Positions 6,777 to 13,332 of a stretch of 21,317 nucleotides of DNA are shown here, piece by piece. Position 1 is the stretch's first letter; every line of letters starts with the position of its first letter. The position numbers and the translations under genes were made by a program. The stretch spans positions 1-21,317 of the IMG/VR virus record IMGVR_UViG_3300035070_003043; one strand, 5' to 3'. The notes under the pieces are model-generated. The model made no database searches, had not been told where the DNA came from, and saw nothing but the letters and a program-made list of their open reading frames with translations. Source of the stretch: a virus.

Positions 6777-6910
6777 AACCGCTTCCCGGAAGCGGCAATC
6801 ATTTAGAGGACGCCCTTGACGATGAATTAGACCGTGAGAATAAACGGCGCGGCGAATTGCCTTGCGGATGTTTTGACCAGTGCAAATGCGATGAGGACGA
6901 TGATGCGTAA
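6773..6910 (+). CDS. Small acidic Cys-rich protein
   Basis: A 45-aa frame, strongly acidic at both ends, with 'PCGCFDQCKCD' near the C-terminus, four Cys that could hold one zinc ion. It is coupled by ATGA to the gene before and overlaps the start of the HTH gene after. No family is recognised. Confidence 0.65.
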   Translation: MKPLPGSGNHLEDALDDELDRENKRRGELPCGCFDQCKCDEDDDA

Positions 6911-7217
6911 GTCAAATTATCCTAAAAACCCAATAACATTTGGACAAAAGATAAGAAAGTCTCGAATGGATAAAGGCCTTAAATTGTTCGATGTTTCCCA
7001 GCGATGCGAAATAACGGAAGGGTATTTATCAAGGGTTGAAAATGACAAGCAATTACCTAAGATGAGGGCAATGCTAGACATTATGCGCTGGTCTGGTTTA
7101 AAAACCAATGATTTTGATTACTTTATTTATAAATACATTGAAAAGATTTTCAGAAAAGAAGGCCTCCATATTATGTGGGCCGCGAGAGCAATTAAAAAAT
7201 TCTATAAGGAGGCGTGA
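6903..7217 (+). CDS. XRE-family HTH regulator
   Basis: This 104-aa protein has an HTH at about residues 10-65: 'FGQKIRKSRMDKGLKLFDVS', then 'EITEGYLSRVENDKQLPKM', the usual 'S-R-x-E-x-x-x-x-x-P' of the XRE fold. It continues as a helical tail to residue 104. The ATG at 6903 is placed 6 bases after GAGGA and overlaps the previous stop; longer versions would reach back through the acidic gene. It is a second regulator besides the Cro/CI-like protein, perhaps controlling the recombination or replication genes that follow. Regulatory targets are unknown. Confidence 0.85.
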   Translation: MRKSNYPKNPITFGQKIRKSRMDKGLKLFDVSQRCEITEGYLSRVENDKQLPKMRAMLDIMRWSGLKTNDFDYFIYKYIEKIFRKEGLHIMWAARAIKKFYKEA

Positions 7218-7218
7218 C

Positions 7219-8121
7219 GTGGACAATGAAATGATTGAATCGCAACCGACGGAAATCATCTTGCACCGCGAACCGGAGGCCGTGTTGGCCGAGGCCAAGA
7301 AGGCGGCACAAGCCCTGATGACCGTTGTATCCCAGAAGAAAAAACCCGTCATTATTAACAATGAGCAATATCTCGAATTTGAAGACTGGCAGACTGTCGC
7401 CAGATTCTATGGCCTAACTGTTAAGATAAACCGAACGAACTTTATTGATTTCGGCGGCGTTAAAGGCTATGAGGCCATCGCTGACGTTTTGCGCAATGAC
7501 GGCACAGTCATTTCATCCGCTGAGGCCATGTGCTTAAACGATGAGGAGAAATGGTCAACGCGGGCCAAATATGAGTGGGTCAACGGCAGAAAAGAAAAAA
7601 CCGGGGAAATCCCTGTCCCACTTTTCCAAATCCGCTCTATGGCCCAAACCCGCGCTTGCGCAAAGGCCCTGCGCAATGTCTTGGCTTGGGTTGTTGTGCT
7701 GGCCGGATTTAAGCCTACACCTGCCGAAGAAATGACAGACGGCTTAAGTCAAGGGCAATCAGCCAAGCCGGAGATTAAGCCTCCACAAGAAAAGCCTGCG
7801 GCCACAAATGAACCAAAGCCGCAAATTAAAGCTGTTGATATTGCAACCTTACTTAAGGCCAACGCTGGCGAGCGCATGAATGTTTTTGCCTATGTTCAAA
7901 AGAGCGAGCATAAACAATTCCCGAAGAAAGATAAATCGGGGATGGTTGACATTACGACTTACACCGCTTCTGATGTTGGCGGGCCCGAAGCCCAAATCAA
8001 GGTCTGGGGCGTTCAAGAACCAATGGAAGCCGGACAAGCAATCGTTTTTGAGAATGTCGTTATCGGAACTTATAAAGATAAGCCGGATTATTTGGCAGAA
8101 AGAATTATCAAAAATGCCTGA
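7219..8121 (+). CDS. Single-strand annealing-type recombination protein with OB-like tail
   Basis: This 300-aa protein starts at GTG 7219, 6 bases after AGGAGG. The core (about 45-170) has 'LEFEDWQTVARFYGLTVKI', 'GYEAIADVLRNDG' and 'IRSMAQTRACAKALRNVLAW', a layout seen in phage proteins next to exonucleases and compatible with Erf/Rad52-like annealases ('Q-T-R-A-x-x-x-A-L-R'). A Pro/Lys linker (175-205) leads to a C-terminal region of alternating strands (about 215-300: 'MNVFAYVQKSEHKQFPKK', 'QIKVWGVQEP', 'VIGTYKDKPDYLAERI') that looks like an OB fold. The following gene is a RecB-type nuclease, the standard annealase-exonuclease pairing. The annealase role is inferred; the OB fold is a guess from strand pattern. 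Confidence 0.75.
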   Translation: MDNEMIESQPTEIILHREPEAVLAEAKKAAQALMTVVSQKKKPVIINNEQYLEFEDWQTVARFYGLTVKINRTNFIDFGGVKGYEAIADVLRNDGTVISSAEAMCLNDEEKWSTRAKYEWVNGRKEKTGEIPVPLFQIRSMAQTRACAKALRNVLAWVVVLAGFKPTPAEEMTDGLSQGQSAKPEIKPPQEKPAATNEPKPQIKAVDIATLLKANAGERMNVFAYVQKSEHKQFPKKDKSGMVDITTYTASDVGGPEAQIKVWGVQEPMEAGQAIVFENVVIGTYKDKPDYLAERIIKNA

Positions 8122-8695
8122 GCAACGATTAGTCGCGGTCAGCGAGAATGGTTATGATTTAAACGGCGTGCGCTATGCCAGAGTGACGAATGTGCTTAAA
8201 TCAGTCGGCATCATTGACCCGCGCTGGTTCGACGAATATGCGGCCTTGCGCGGAACCTATGTGCACATGGCCTGTGCTATGCACGACTCAGGAACGCTTG
8301 ACCACGATAGCCTTGACCCCCAGCTTATTGGCTATGTAAATGGCTGGATGTTATTCTTAAAGGAGCATCCGCAAATTGAAATCAAGGACATTGAGAAATT
8401 CGTCTGCGATGATGAGCTTAAAGTAGCCGGGACACTTGACCGAACAGCGATGATTAAATCATCCAAAGGCATCATTGACATTAAAGCCGTGACCTCGATT
8501 GATGCGGCAGTCGAAATTCAAACAGCGGCCTATGCCCGCATGGAAGGCCAAGTTGACTGGCGCATGGCCGTCCAATTATTCCCAGACGGAACCTATCAGG
8601 CCAAGTCATTAACGAAGGCGATTGACCGGAGCATCTGGCTTTCTGCTATAAACATTTGGAATTGGAGAATATCAAGAGGTAAGGAGCGAGCATGA
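8114..8695 (+). CDS. PD-(D/E)XK exonuclease, RecB/Cas4-like
   Basis: This 193-aa nuclease has the full motif set: 'RGTYVH' (H51), 'VAGTLDR' (D109), 'GIIDIKAV' (D122-I-K124) and 'IQTAAYARM' (Q136). The order and spacing are those of RecB-family phage exonucleases. It would resect double-strand ends to give single strands for the upstream annealing protein. The start ATG 8114 lies within the last codons of that gene (8-base overlap), so the two are coupled; the longer frame back to 7880 is a shadow of the upstream gene. All catalytic residues are present. Confidence 0.88.
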   Translation: MPEQRLVAVSENGYDLNGVRYARVTNVLKSVGIIDPRWFDEYAALRGTYVHMACAMHDSGTLDHDSLDPQLIGYVNGWMLFLKEHPQIEIKDIEKFVCDDELKVAGTLDRTAMIKSSKGIIDIKAVTSIDAAVEIQTAAYARMEGQVDWRMAVQLFPDGTYQAKSLTKAIDRSIWLSAINIWNWRISRGKERA

Positions 8696-9363
8696 ACGAA
8701 CAATCTTTAAGCGCCCCAGAAAATATCACGACCCCAGCCGCAGAATTTATCGGCAGAATGCCTGTCGTAAAAACCAGCGCCGATAAGCAAGTTGCCTTCG
8801 ACAACCTTCAGCTCATCAAAGGTGAAATCAAACGCCTTGACGCTGACCGCAAGGCATTCACTGACCCTATCCGCAAAACTATCAACGCAATCATCGAGCG
8901 CTATGACCTTATTCTTAATCCGCTCAAGGCCGCTGAGGTCAATTTTAAGAAAGCGATTGAAACATTTGATAGCGCGGAAGCGGCCCGCATTGCCAAAGAA
9001 AATGAGCGCTTGCGCGTTGAGGCCGAAGAAAAAGCCCGCAAAGAGCAGGAGAAGCTGGCCAGACAGGCTGAGAAGGCCGCAGAAAAAGGCAATGCCGAAA
9101 AAGCCGAGAGCCTCCGCGCCCTCGCGCAAGAAAAGGCCGCGACTCCGGTTGTCGCCCCAGTCATCCAGCAAGAGAAAACAAAGGGACTATCTTACGTTGA
9201 CACTTGGGATGCCGTGGTTGTTGATAAGAAGCTCATCCCAAACGATTACTTAATTCCGAATATCCCAGAAATCGAAGCCTTTGCAAAGAGAACTCAAGGC
9301 TCAGGTGTTCTGCCCGGCGTGCGCTTTGTGCATCGCCGAATTGTGAAAGCGACAAGTCGATGA
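8692..9363 (+). CDS. Coiled-coil recombination-associated phage protein
   Basis: This 223-aa protein has an N-terminal helical part with 'LIKGEIKRLDADRKAFTDPI', a long charged Ala/Glu/Lys-rich coiled coil (about 90-150), and a compact C-terminal domain with 'GLSYVDTWDAVVVDKKLIP' and 'SGVLPGVRFVHRRIV'. The same arrangement is common next to phage annealase or exonuclease genes, where the protein is unassigned; it may bridge or load recombination proteins. It starts by an ATGA overlap with the nuclease gene and has GGAG upstream. Confidence 0.85.
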   Translation: MNEQSLSAPENITTPAAEFIGRMPVVKTSADKQVAFDNLQLIKGEIKRLDADRKAFTDPIRKTINAIIERYDLILNPLKAAEVNFKKAIETFDSAEAARIAKENERLRVEAEEKARKEQEKLARQAEKAAEKGNAEKAESLRALAQEKAATPVVAPVIQQEKTKGLSYVDTWDAVVVDKKLIPNDYLIPNIPEIEAFAKRTQGSGVLPGVRFVHRRIVKATSR

Positions 9364-9539
9364 AGAGAAATGATAAAATTCATTGCTTTAAAACTGCCGA
9401 GGACATTGAGAAAGAAAGAAAATCCTTATGGCGAAAAGAATTGATAAATGTCGTAATTTTCGCCATAGGAATATTCGTGTTTTTTTTATACACCTATTAT
9501 TTGCTTGGGAAAATACTTAGCCATGAAAAGATTCAATGA
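9360..9539 (+). CDS. Small single-pass membrane protein
   Basis: A 59-aa frame with a charged N-terminal helix (about 1-28, 'TAEDIEKERKSLWRKEL') and a strongly hydrophobic segment (29-49, 'NVVIFAIGIFVFFLYTYYLL'). It starts by an ATGA overlap with the gene before. No family is recognised; its position at the end of the recombination operon is typical of small phage membrane proteins. Confidence 0.65.
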   Translation: MKRNDKIHCFKTAEDIEKERKSLWRKELINVVIFAIGIFVFFLYTYYLLGKILSHEKIQ

Positions 9540-9729
9540 CAACAGCTTTTATTGCAAGCACTGGACTTCTGAAAAGCTAATCTCTAGGCTTATAGAGATA
9601 TGTAATTCTATCGATGAGAATGATGGGAAGCGCGTCAATGATTACCGTTTTAGAAGCGTTCTTGAAAGCGAATTAAGACGAAGAAAAGTGCAAAGGGAAG
9701 GAGGGCGCAGTTGCAAAATAATCGTTTAA
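9523..9729 (+). CDS. Small hypothetical protein
   Basis: This 68-aa protein (MKRFNDNSFYCKHWTSEKL...) is basic and helical; 'LISRLIEICNSIDENDGKRV' and 'FRSVLESELRRRKVQ' look like two amphipathic helices. The ATG at 9523 was preferred to TTG 9505. It overlaps the membrane gene by 17 bases and has only a weak ribosome site. Unknown function. Confidence 0.6.
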   Translation: MKRFNDNSFYCKHWTSEKLISRLIEICNSIDENDGKRVNDYRFRSVLESELRRRKVQREGGRSCKIIV

Positions 9730-9775
9730 ACTTGGTCAACTAACATCTAAAAAAATAAGAATAGGAAACCATAAA

Positions 9776-11098
9776 ATGAAAAATGTATTCACCGCTTTAA
9801 TTGCGCTCTTTGCATTAACATCCACAGCTTTTGCCGGACAAACAATCACAATCCCAGACCCGAAAGGAACCATATTCCGGGGCGAGCGTGGCGGGGACTA
9901 CGCCGGAGAAACAACAATATCTATTGGGAACTTCACTGGCGATGTGTTCCCGGAGACACTCATCAACGTCAGAAACTTCGCGACCTCCGTCCATGCCGGA
10001 CGAGTATACATTAAGCGCGGGAGCATCAACGGCCTGCCTCAAGACATGAATCTCGCTACCCAGTCAGACATCACCATTGAAGGCGAAAATTACGGATGGA
10101 CTGGGACAAACATTCGAGTCGTCCCAGATTTAAACGGGGATGGTTATACCGAAATTCTTGTGAGCTCCGGGAGCAATCTATATCTCATTTACGGGGCCCA
10201 GAATTTCCCACCCAGCTTTAAAATCACTGACGTTGGGACAACCATTGCTGGCAAAAGATTCATCACCAATGGCCAATTTCAAGACGCCGAGTTTGGCGAC
10301 TTCGACAAAGACGGCAATGTTGACATGCTCATTGCTGGCTCTGGCCTTCTCGCGGGAGAAGCTGGAATTATATATTTAAGCAAGCTCCCGGCGGGCGCTG
10401 TCACAATAAACGCCGCGCTGTTTGACGGCATAAAAGGCAAGAAAATACCAAACGTCGTCGGATTCATGCAACATTCCGTTGCAGTCCTTGACTTAGACAA
10501 CAATGGCCAAACTGATTATGTGTTCATAAAAGACACCCAAATTCGCGTTTATATAAATGATGTCCTTAAAAGCACAATAAACACGGCTGGAATCGCCAAT
10601 GCCGCAATGGTTTTTAACGCCGGGGACATGAACAATGACGGATTGGCTGATTTCGTCATTCACGGAAATATCTATCCCAGCGGCCCAGCAACAACCCTCA
10701 TATTTAACAGGGTGAATTGGCCTGCATCCATGACGCTTGCCATTGACGGAACAAGCGCAAGCAGATTGTCCGGGATTGGCCAATTCAACACATCTTTAGG
10801 GCACATCATCGCCCCATTCCCGCAGGGGCTTCTGATTGGTGATGACAGCTATTCCTCAGGGGCAGGCCGCGTTATTGTCCTTGACAAGAAGAATGTTTGG
10901 CCAGCAACATACACAATCACAGCCTCGGAGCAATCTGACAACACAAAAATCGTCGGAGGCGTTAGAATAGGAAAATCTGTCAGCTATTCAGAGAATCTTT
11001 ATGGCGGGATTGGGTGTCAGGCCAATGTCGCGATATTGGTTGGCGCGAACGCCCTAAATCAAATAAGCAATTCATACGTTGTGCAGTTTAAAAAGTAG
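9776..11098 (+). CDS. Secreted FG-GAP/VCBS beta-propeller protein
   Basis: This 440-aa protein has a Sec signal peptide (MKNVFTALIALFALTSTAFA, cleavage expected after residue 20). Four calcium-loop repeats of the FG-GAP/VCBS type follow: DLNGDG (118-123), DFDKDG (175-180), DLDNNG (239-244) and DMNNDG (284-289), each followed by a 'x-D-x-x-I' strand. Further Gly-rich blades reach to the end, suggesting a seven-blade integrin-alpha-like propeller. Such proteins are exported and often mediate adhesion or ligand binding. It ends in TAG. AGGA lies about 9 bases before the ATG. This is cargo unrelated to phage assembly or replication; a role in host-surface conversion or phage exclusion is inference. 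Confidence 0.9.
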   Translation: MKNVFTALIALFALTSTAFAGQTITIPDPKGTIFRGERGGDYAGETTISIGNFTGDVFPETLINVRNFATSVHAGRVYIKRGSINGLPQDMNLATQSDITIEGENYGWTGTNIRVVPDLNGDGYTEILVSSGSNLYLIYGAQNFPPSFKITDVGTTIAGKRFITNGQFQDAEFGDFDKDGNVDMLIAGSGLLAGEAGIIYLSKLPAGAVTINAALFDGIKGKKIPNVVGFMQHSVAVLDLDNNGQTDYVFIKDTQIRVYINDVLKSTINTAGIANAAMVFNAGDMNNDGLADFVIHGNIYPSGPATTLIFNRVNWPASMTLAIDGTSASRLSGIGQFNTSLGHIIAPFPQGLLIGDDSYSSGAGRVIVLDKKNVWPATYTITASEQSDNTKIVGGVRIGKSVSYSENLYGGIGCQANVAILVGANALNQISNSYVVQFKK

Positions 11099-11110
11099 CA
11101 GTTATACCTC

Positions 11111-11128
11111 CCTTGACATGGGTCAAGG
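11111..11128. promoter_or_regulatory. Operator-like palindrome CCTTGAC-N4-GTCAAGG
   Basis: Perfect 7-base arms (11111-11117 and 11122-11128) around a 4-base centre. The core TTGAC-N4-GTCAA has the same arms and spacing as the palindrome at 6028-6041 in the repressor promoter. It lies just after the FG-GAP gene and before the fimbrial-like gene. A repressor binding site is plausible but not shown. Confidence 0.5.
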
Positions 11129-11131
11129 AAA

Positions 11132-11167
11132 ACCGGGGCTGGGTTTATAATTTTCCCCAGCTCCGGT
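11132..11167 (+). promoter_or_regulatory. Stable hairpin in leader of fimbrial-like gene
   Basis: A 12-bp stem (11132-11143 with 11156-11167, one G-U) closes an AT-rich 12-base loop. There is no T-tract after it, so it is not a standard intrinsic terminator. An isolated strong AAAGGAGG (11180-11187) follows with no start codon at useful distance. The structure may protect the mRNA end or regulate translation of the gene at 11245. Confidence 0.5.
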
Positions 11168-11244
11168 CTGCTACCAACGAAAGGAGGCATCAGGCGTAGA
11201 TTAGGGGGAATTAAATTATGAAAACAAAAATAAGGAGAAATTCA

Positions 11245-11877
11245 ATGAAGAAAATACTTTTAACAATTGGACTATTATTGTCGTCCAGTATCGCATTTGC
11301 GAGCACTTCTGGGGTGTTCCCAATTCAATTGACACTCCCAGCCGCAACAACCGTTAAATTCGTTGTCTCACAGGTAACGCCGGGCTCTCCGCCCACATTT
11401 GTTGAACACGGTGGAAATTTTCTAAACTTTGATACTGCTGGTTTGGATTTCTCATCCGCGAATGGGACGTATCTTCCCAAGAAATTCTGGGCAATTGATG
11501 TGGCCCCAACAGATGCGGCTGGCGTTCCGGCTCCGGGCAATTATGGTTCAATCTCATTCACATATTCATCCAATGTCGTTCCGTCAGGACAGCCAGCCAC
11601 TGAAGGACTCAATAATCGAGCAACCTTCACGGCAGTCAAGGTTCAGGGAGCAACTGACTCGCAAACCGAAACCACTTTACAAAAAGCGGCATTAGGAGCC
11701 TCACACACCGACTTAACTCAAGCCGATGTTGACGGTGGGTTTTTGCGCGTCTATGTCGGAGGCGCAACAGGTGAAACAGAAGGGCCGAACTTTGTCACCG
11801 GCACAAAGCCTTTTACTCTCGGCGATAAACCGGGCACTTACACTGGCACTTTAACAATAACCGCTACCCTTCTTTAA
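11245..11877 (+). CDS. Secreted beta-rich protein, fimbrial/coat-like
   Basis: This 210-aa protein has a signal peptide (MKKILLTIGLLLSSSIAFA). The mature part is Thr/Gly/Val-rich with strand patterns, contains 'YGSISFTYSSNVVPSG' and 'GGFLRVYVGGATGE', and ends 'KPGTYTGTLTITATLL'. That ending resembles the last strand of fimbrial, spore-coat-U or DUF4402-like surface proteins (A-G-T-Y-x-x-x-L-T-V-T-x). The ATG at 11245 was chosen because AAGGAG precedes it by 7 bases; ATG 11218 in the same frame would add nine polar residues and is possible. Neither cysteine nor a donor strand is visible. Export is well supported; the fold is a guess. Confidence 0.85.
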   Translation: MKKILLTIGLLLSSSIAFASTSGVFPIQLTLPAATTVKFVVSQVTPGSPPTFVEHGGNFLNFDTAGLDFSSANGTYLPKKFWAIDVAPTDAAGVPAPGNYGSISFTYSSNVVPSGQPATEGLNNRATFTAVKVQGATDSQTETTLQKAALGASHTDLTQADVDGGFLRVYVGGATGETEGPNFVTGTKPFTLGDKPGTYTGTLTITATLL

Positions 11878-11905
11878 GTTGCAATTACGATAATTATATT
11901 GCACA

Positions 11906-11999
11906 CTTAAGAAAAGGCTTGAACCCCCGCGACGTTTAAGTGAGGCATCTTCCCACTAAACATTCCCGCGAGGGCCGGGGGCTCAACCCCATTCTTAAG
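11906..11999 (+). promoter_or_regulatory. Nested stem structure that includes a ribosome binding site
   Basis: Three nested helices span this leader: outer CTTAAGAA (11906-11913) with TTCTTAAG (11992-11999), a perfect 8 bp; middle 11919-11929 with 11976-11986 (10 of 11 pairs, mostly C-G); inner 11934-11942 with 11954-11961 (one bulge) closing an 11-base loop. The 3' arm of the outer helix ends on the AAGG of the AAGGAGG ribosome site at 11997-12003 for the gene at 12010, so folding would hide the site. It matches no riboswitch known to me. Confidence 0.6.
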
Positions 12000-12009
12000 G
12001 AGGAATGTT

Positions 12010-12684
12010 ATGAAAGCAATTACTATTTTATTACTAATTTCTACCATTTTAGTAATTGACGCGCACGCCGGGGTTAAAATGAACCCCAGCGGCAAATTGA
12101 CCATTGTCAATTTAGACAAAGTGTCAACACCGCCGCAATTTGATTTGACCCCACTTAGAAACAAAATCAAGAGTGGCCAGCCATTCCAAAAAGAAGTCGA
12201 AGAGCTTATCCACGCCCAACGGCTTTATGCTGAAATGGACAGGATTCTTGACGTTGTTTTTGAAGGCGACAAAATCAACATGATTAAGGGAGCCGCTGAA
12301 ATTGACGGCTTCACATTCGGCGAAATCGAAGCGCAGAAGATGGCCGACAAACTTTATAAGCAGATTGTCTCATCCTCATCTGTCGCCGACATTGACGCAA
12401 TCAATAACATTCTTTATGCAATCATCGACAAGGCCAAGATGAAACAATCATTCCGCGCTGAGGCCAAAGAACTCGAACGCATCAGGGAAATTATTCATCA
12501 AGCCAAGACACGCGCCGAAGAAGTCTTAACCAAAGAAGAATTAGCGAGACTGCTTGAGGCCGCCAAGATGACGCTGGCAAAAGCAAAAGAACAGGTTGAA
12601 GAAGTCATTGAAGCCGCGCATAAAAGACAGACTTTTGGCGCAATGGTTTTCTGTGGAAGCGAAGTCATTGAGGTTATCCAGTGA
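12010..12684 (+). CDS. Secreted helical coiled-coil protein
   Basis: This 224-aa protein has a signal peptide (about residues 1-20, 'ITILLLISTILVIDAHA'). A short strand region and a long helical part follow: 'KEVEELIHAQRLYAEMDRIL', 'AEAKELERIREIIHQAK' and 'LARLLEAAKMTLAKAKEQVE' are heptad-like. It ends with 'FCGSEVIEVIQ', carrying one Cys. It is probably periplasmic or surface-exposed. Strong AAGGAGG lies 6 bases before the ATG, within the structured leader. It is the third exported gene in a row; no family is recognised. Confidence 0.85.
   Translation: MKAITILLLISTILVIDAHAGVKMNPSGKLTIVNLDKVSTPPQFDLTPLRNKIKSGQPFQKEVEELIHAQRLYAEMDRILDVVFEGDKINMIKGAAEIDGFTFGEIEAQKMADKLYKQIVSSSSVADIDAINNILYAIIDKAKMKQSFRAEAKELERIREIIHQAKTRAEEVLTKEELARLLEAAKMTLAKAKEQVEEVIEAAHKRQTFGAMVFCGSEVIEVIQ
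12097..12110. promoter_or_regulatory. Operator-like palindrome TTGAC-N4-GTCAA inside coding region
   Basis: The palindrome has exactly the same arms and spacing as those at 6028 and 11113, here about 90 bases into the coiled-coil gene. A further AAGTGTCAAC follows at about 12119-12128, resembling the operator at 6034. It could be an internal repressor site; chance in a coding region cannot be excluded. Confidence 0.35.
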
Positions 12685-12923
12685 TTGACACCGCCCGTTG
12701 CCACAAATGTAAACGCCAATTCCCTGACCACCTAATCGACAATTTTATTTGGGTCGAACACGGCGAAAAAAAAGAAATGCGTGTCTGCCCAATTTGCGCT
12801 CTCGACTTAAAAAATAAAGTGCACGGCACGAAGCTCGACCATTTCACCGGGCCGATAGCGCAATCAATGTTGAATCAGGCGCGAGCATATTTAGAAGACC
12901 GGAAACGCTGGAATAATGGCTAA
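12681..12923 (+). CDS. Zinc-ribbon protein
   Basis: This 80-aa protein has two Cys pairs, 'CHKCKRQFPDHLIDNF' and 'VCPICALDL', forming a probable zinc ribbon, followed by a helical tail (MLNQARAYLEDRKRW). The GTG start overlaps the preceding stop as GTGA and has GAGG about 8 bases upstream. It probably binds nucleic acid or protein; it is unassigned in phages. Confidence 0.75.
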   Translation: MIDTARCHKCKRQFPDHLIDNFIWVEHGEKKEMRVCPICALDLKNKVHGTKLDHFTGPIAQSMLNQARAYLEDRKRWNNG

Positions 12924-12937
12924 CTAAAAGGAAAGTG

Positions 12938-13129
12938 ATGAGAACTGCTGAAGAAAGAGAATTTGGATTTGAAACGCAATATAAAGAAATGTTTAATAAA
13001 TCTATTGCCCTTCAACAAAAATATGCGACTCTTCTTAAACAAGAGAACATCGACGGGAACATACACACCGCAGAAGTATATCTTCAATTTATTTGCGACC
13101 TTCAAAAAGTGATTGATAGAAATTATTAA
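12938..13129 (+). CDS. Small helical protein
   Basis: A 63-aa protein (MRTAEEREFGFETQY...) made of helices with a probable coiled coil ('FNKSIALQQKYATLLKQENI'). ATG 12938 follows AAAGGAAA by about 5 bases; GTG 12935 is less likely. It is the last gene before the noncoding control region. Unknown. Confidence 0.65.
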   Translation: MRTAEEREFGFETQYKEMFNKSIALQQKYATLLKQENIDGNIHTAEVYLQFICDLQKVIDRNY

Positions 13130-13136
13130 AATCTTC

Positions 13137-13164
13137 TTGCGTTTGTTTTGTTCTTTGATATGAT
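13137..13164 (+). promoter_or_regulatory. Promoter with extended -10, leaderless layout
   Basis: TTGCGT (13137-13142), 16 bases, TATGAT (13159-13164) with TG one base upstream of the -10. An ATG lies 7 bases after the -10 box, exactly as at the repressor promoter; both read TATG-N-TTCTT-YYY-ATG. Transcription should start at about 13171. Confidence 0.65.
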
Positions 13165-13171
13165 TCTTTTT

Positions 13172-13222
13172 ATGGCAAGACGGCGAGACAAAGTAAATAA
13201 ATTTATACCGACGACACAATAG
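13172..13222 (+). CDS. Putative 16-aa leaderless leader peptide
   Basis: ATG at the predicted transcription start opens a frame MARRRDKVNKFIPTTQ ending in TAG within the following terminator stem. It is strongly basic, with no SD. It may be a leader peptide whose translation affects the terminator fold, or chance; the shared promoter-to-ATG layout with the repressor gene favours use. Confidence 0.3.
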   Translation: MARRRDKVNKFIPTTQ

Positions 13223-13240
13223 TCCGTCGGTTTTTATTTT
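13207..13240 (+). terminator. Intrinsic terminator 1
   Basis: A 7-bp stem ACCGACG (13207-13213) with CGTCGGT (13225-13231), an 11-base loop and the T-rich run TTTTTATTTT. It lies about 35 bases after the predicted transcription start and overlaps the end of the 16-codon frame. Confidence 0.8.
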
Positions 13241-13320
13241 GCCCGAAAGGGCCACCCGTTCCCCGAGCCGCTTGCCAGCGTTGAGCCTAAAAACTCCTTG
13301 TCGGGGCGGGTTATTTTTTT
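13241..13320 (+). terminator. Branched RNA ending in intrinsic terminator 2
   Basis: First comes a GNRA hairpin, GCCC-GAAA-GGGC (13241-13252). An 11-bp helix (ACCCG-TT bulge-CCCCGA, 13254-13266, with 13301-13311) then encloses two small hairpins: CGCT-TGCC-AGCG (13269-13280) and GAG...CTC (13283-13296). It ends in TTATTTTTTT. A branched terminator of this kind is unusual and could be a small RNA or an antitermination element. Confidence 0.65.
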
Positions 13321-13332
13321 GAAAGACAATCT

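Noticed and set aside
11113-11151. TTGACA (11113) and TATAAT (11146) as a promoter
   Set aside because: The spacing is 27 bases, far too long, and TATAAT lies in the loop of the hairpin; the TTGACA is better read as part of a palindrome.
11906-11999. tRNA or tmRNA in the structured leader
   Set aside because: No T-loop (GGTTCRA) or anticodon arm of normal geometry; helices are nested rather than a cloverleaf.
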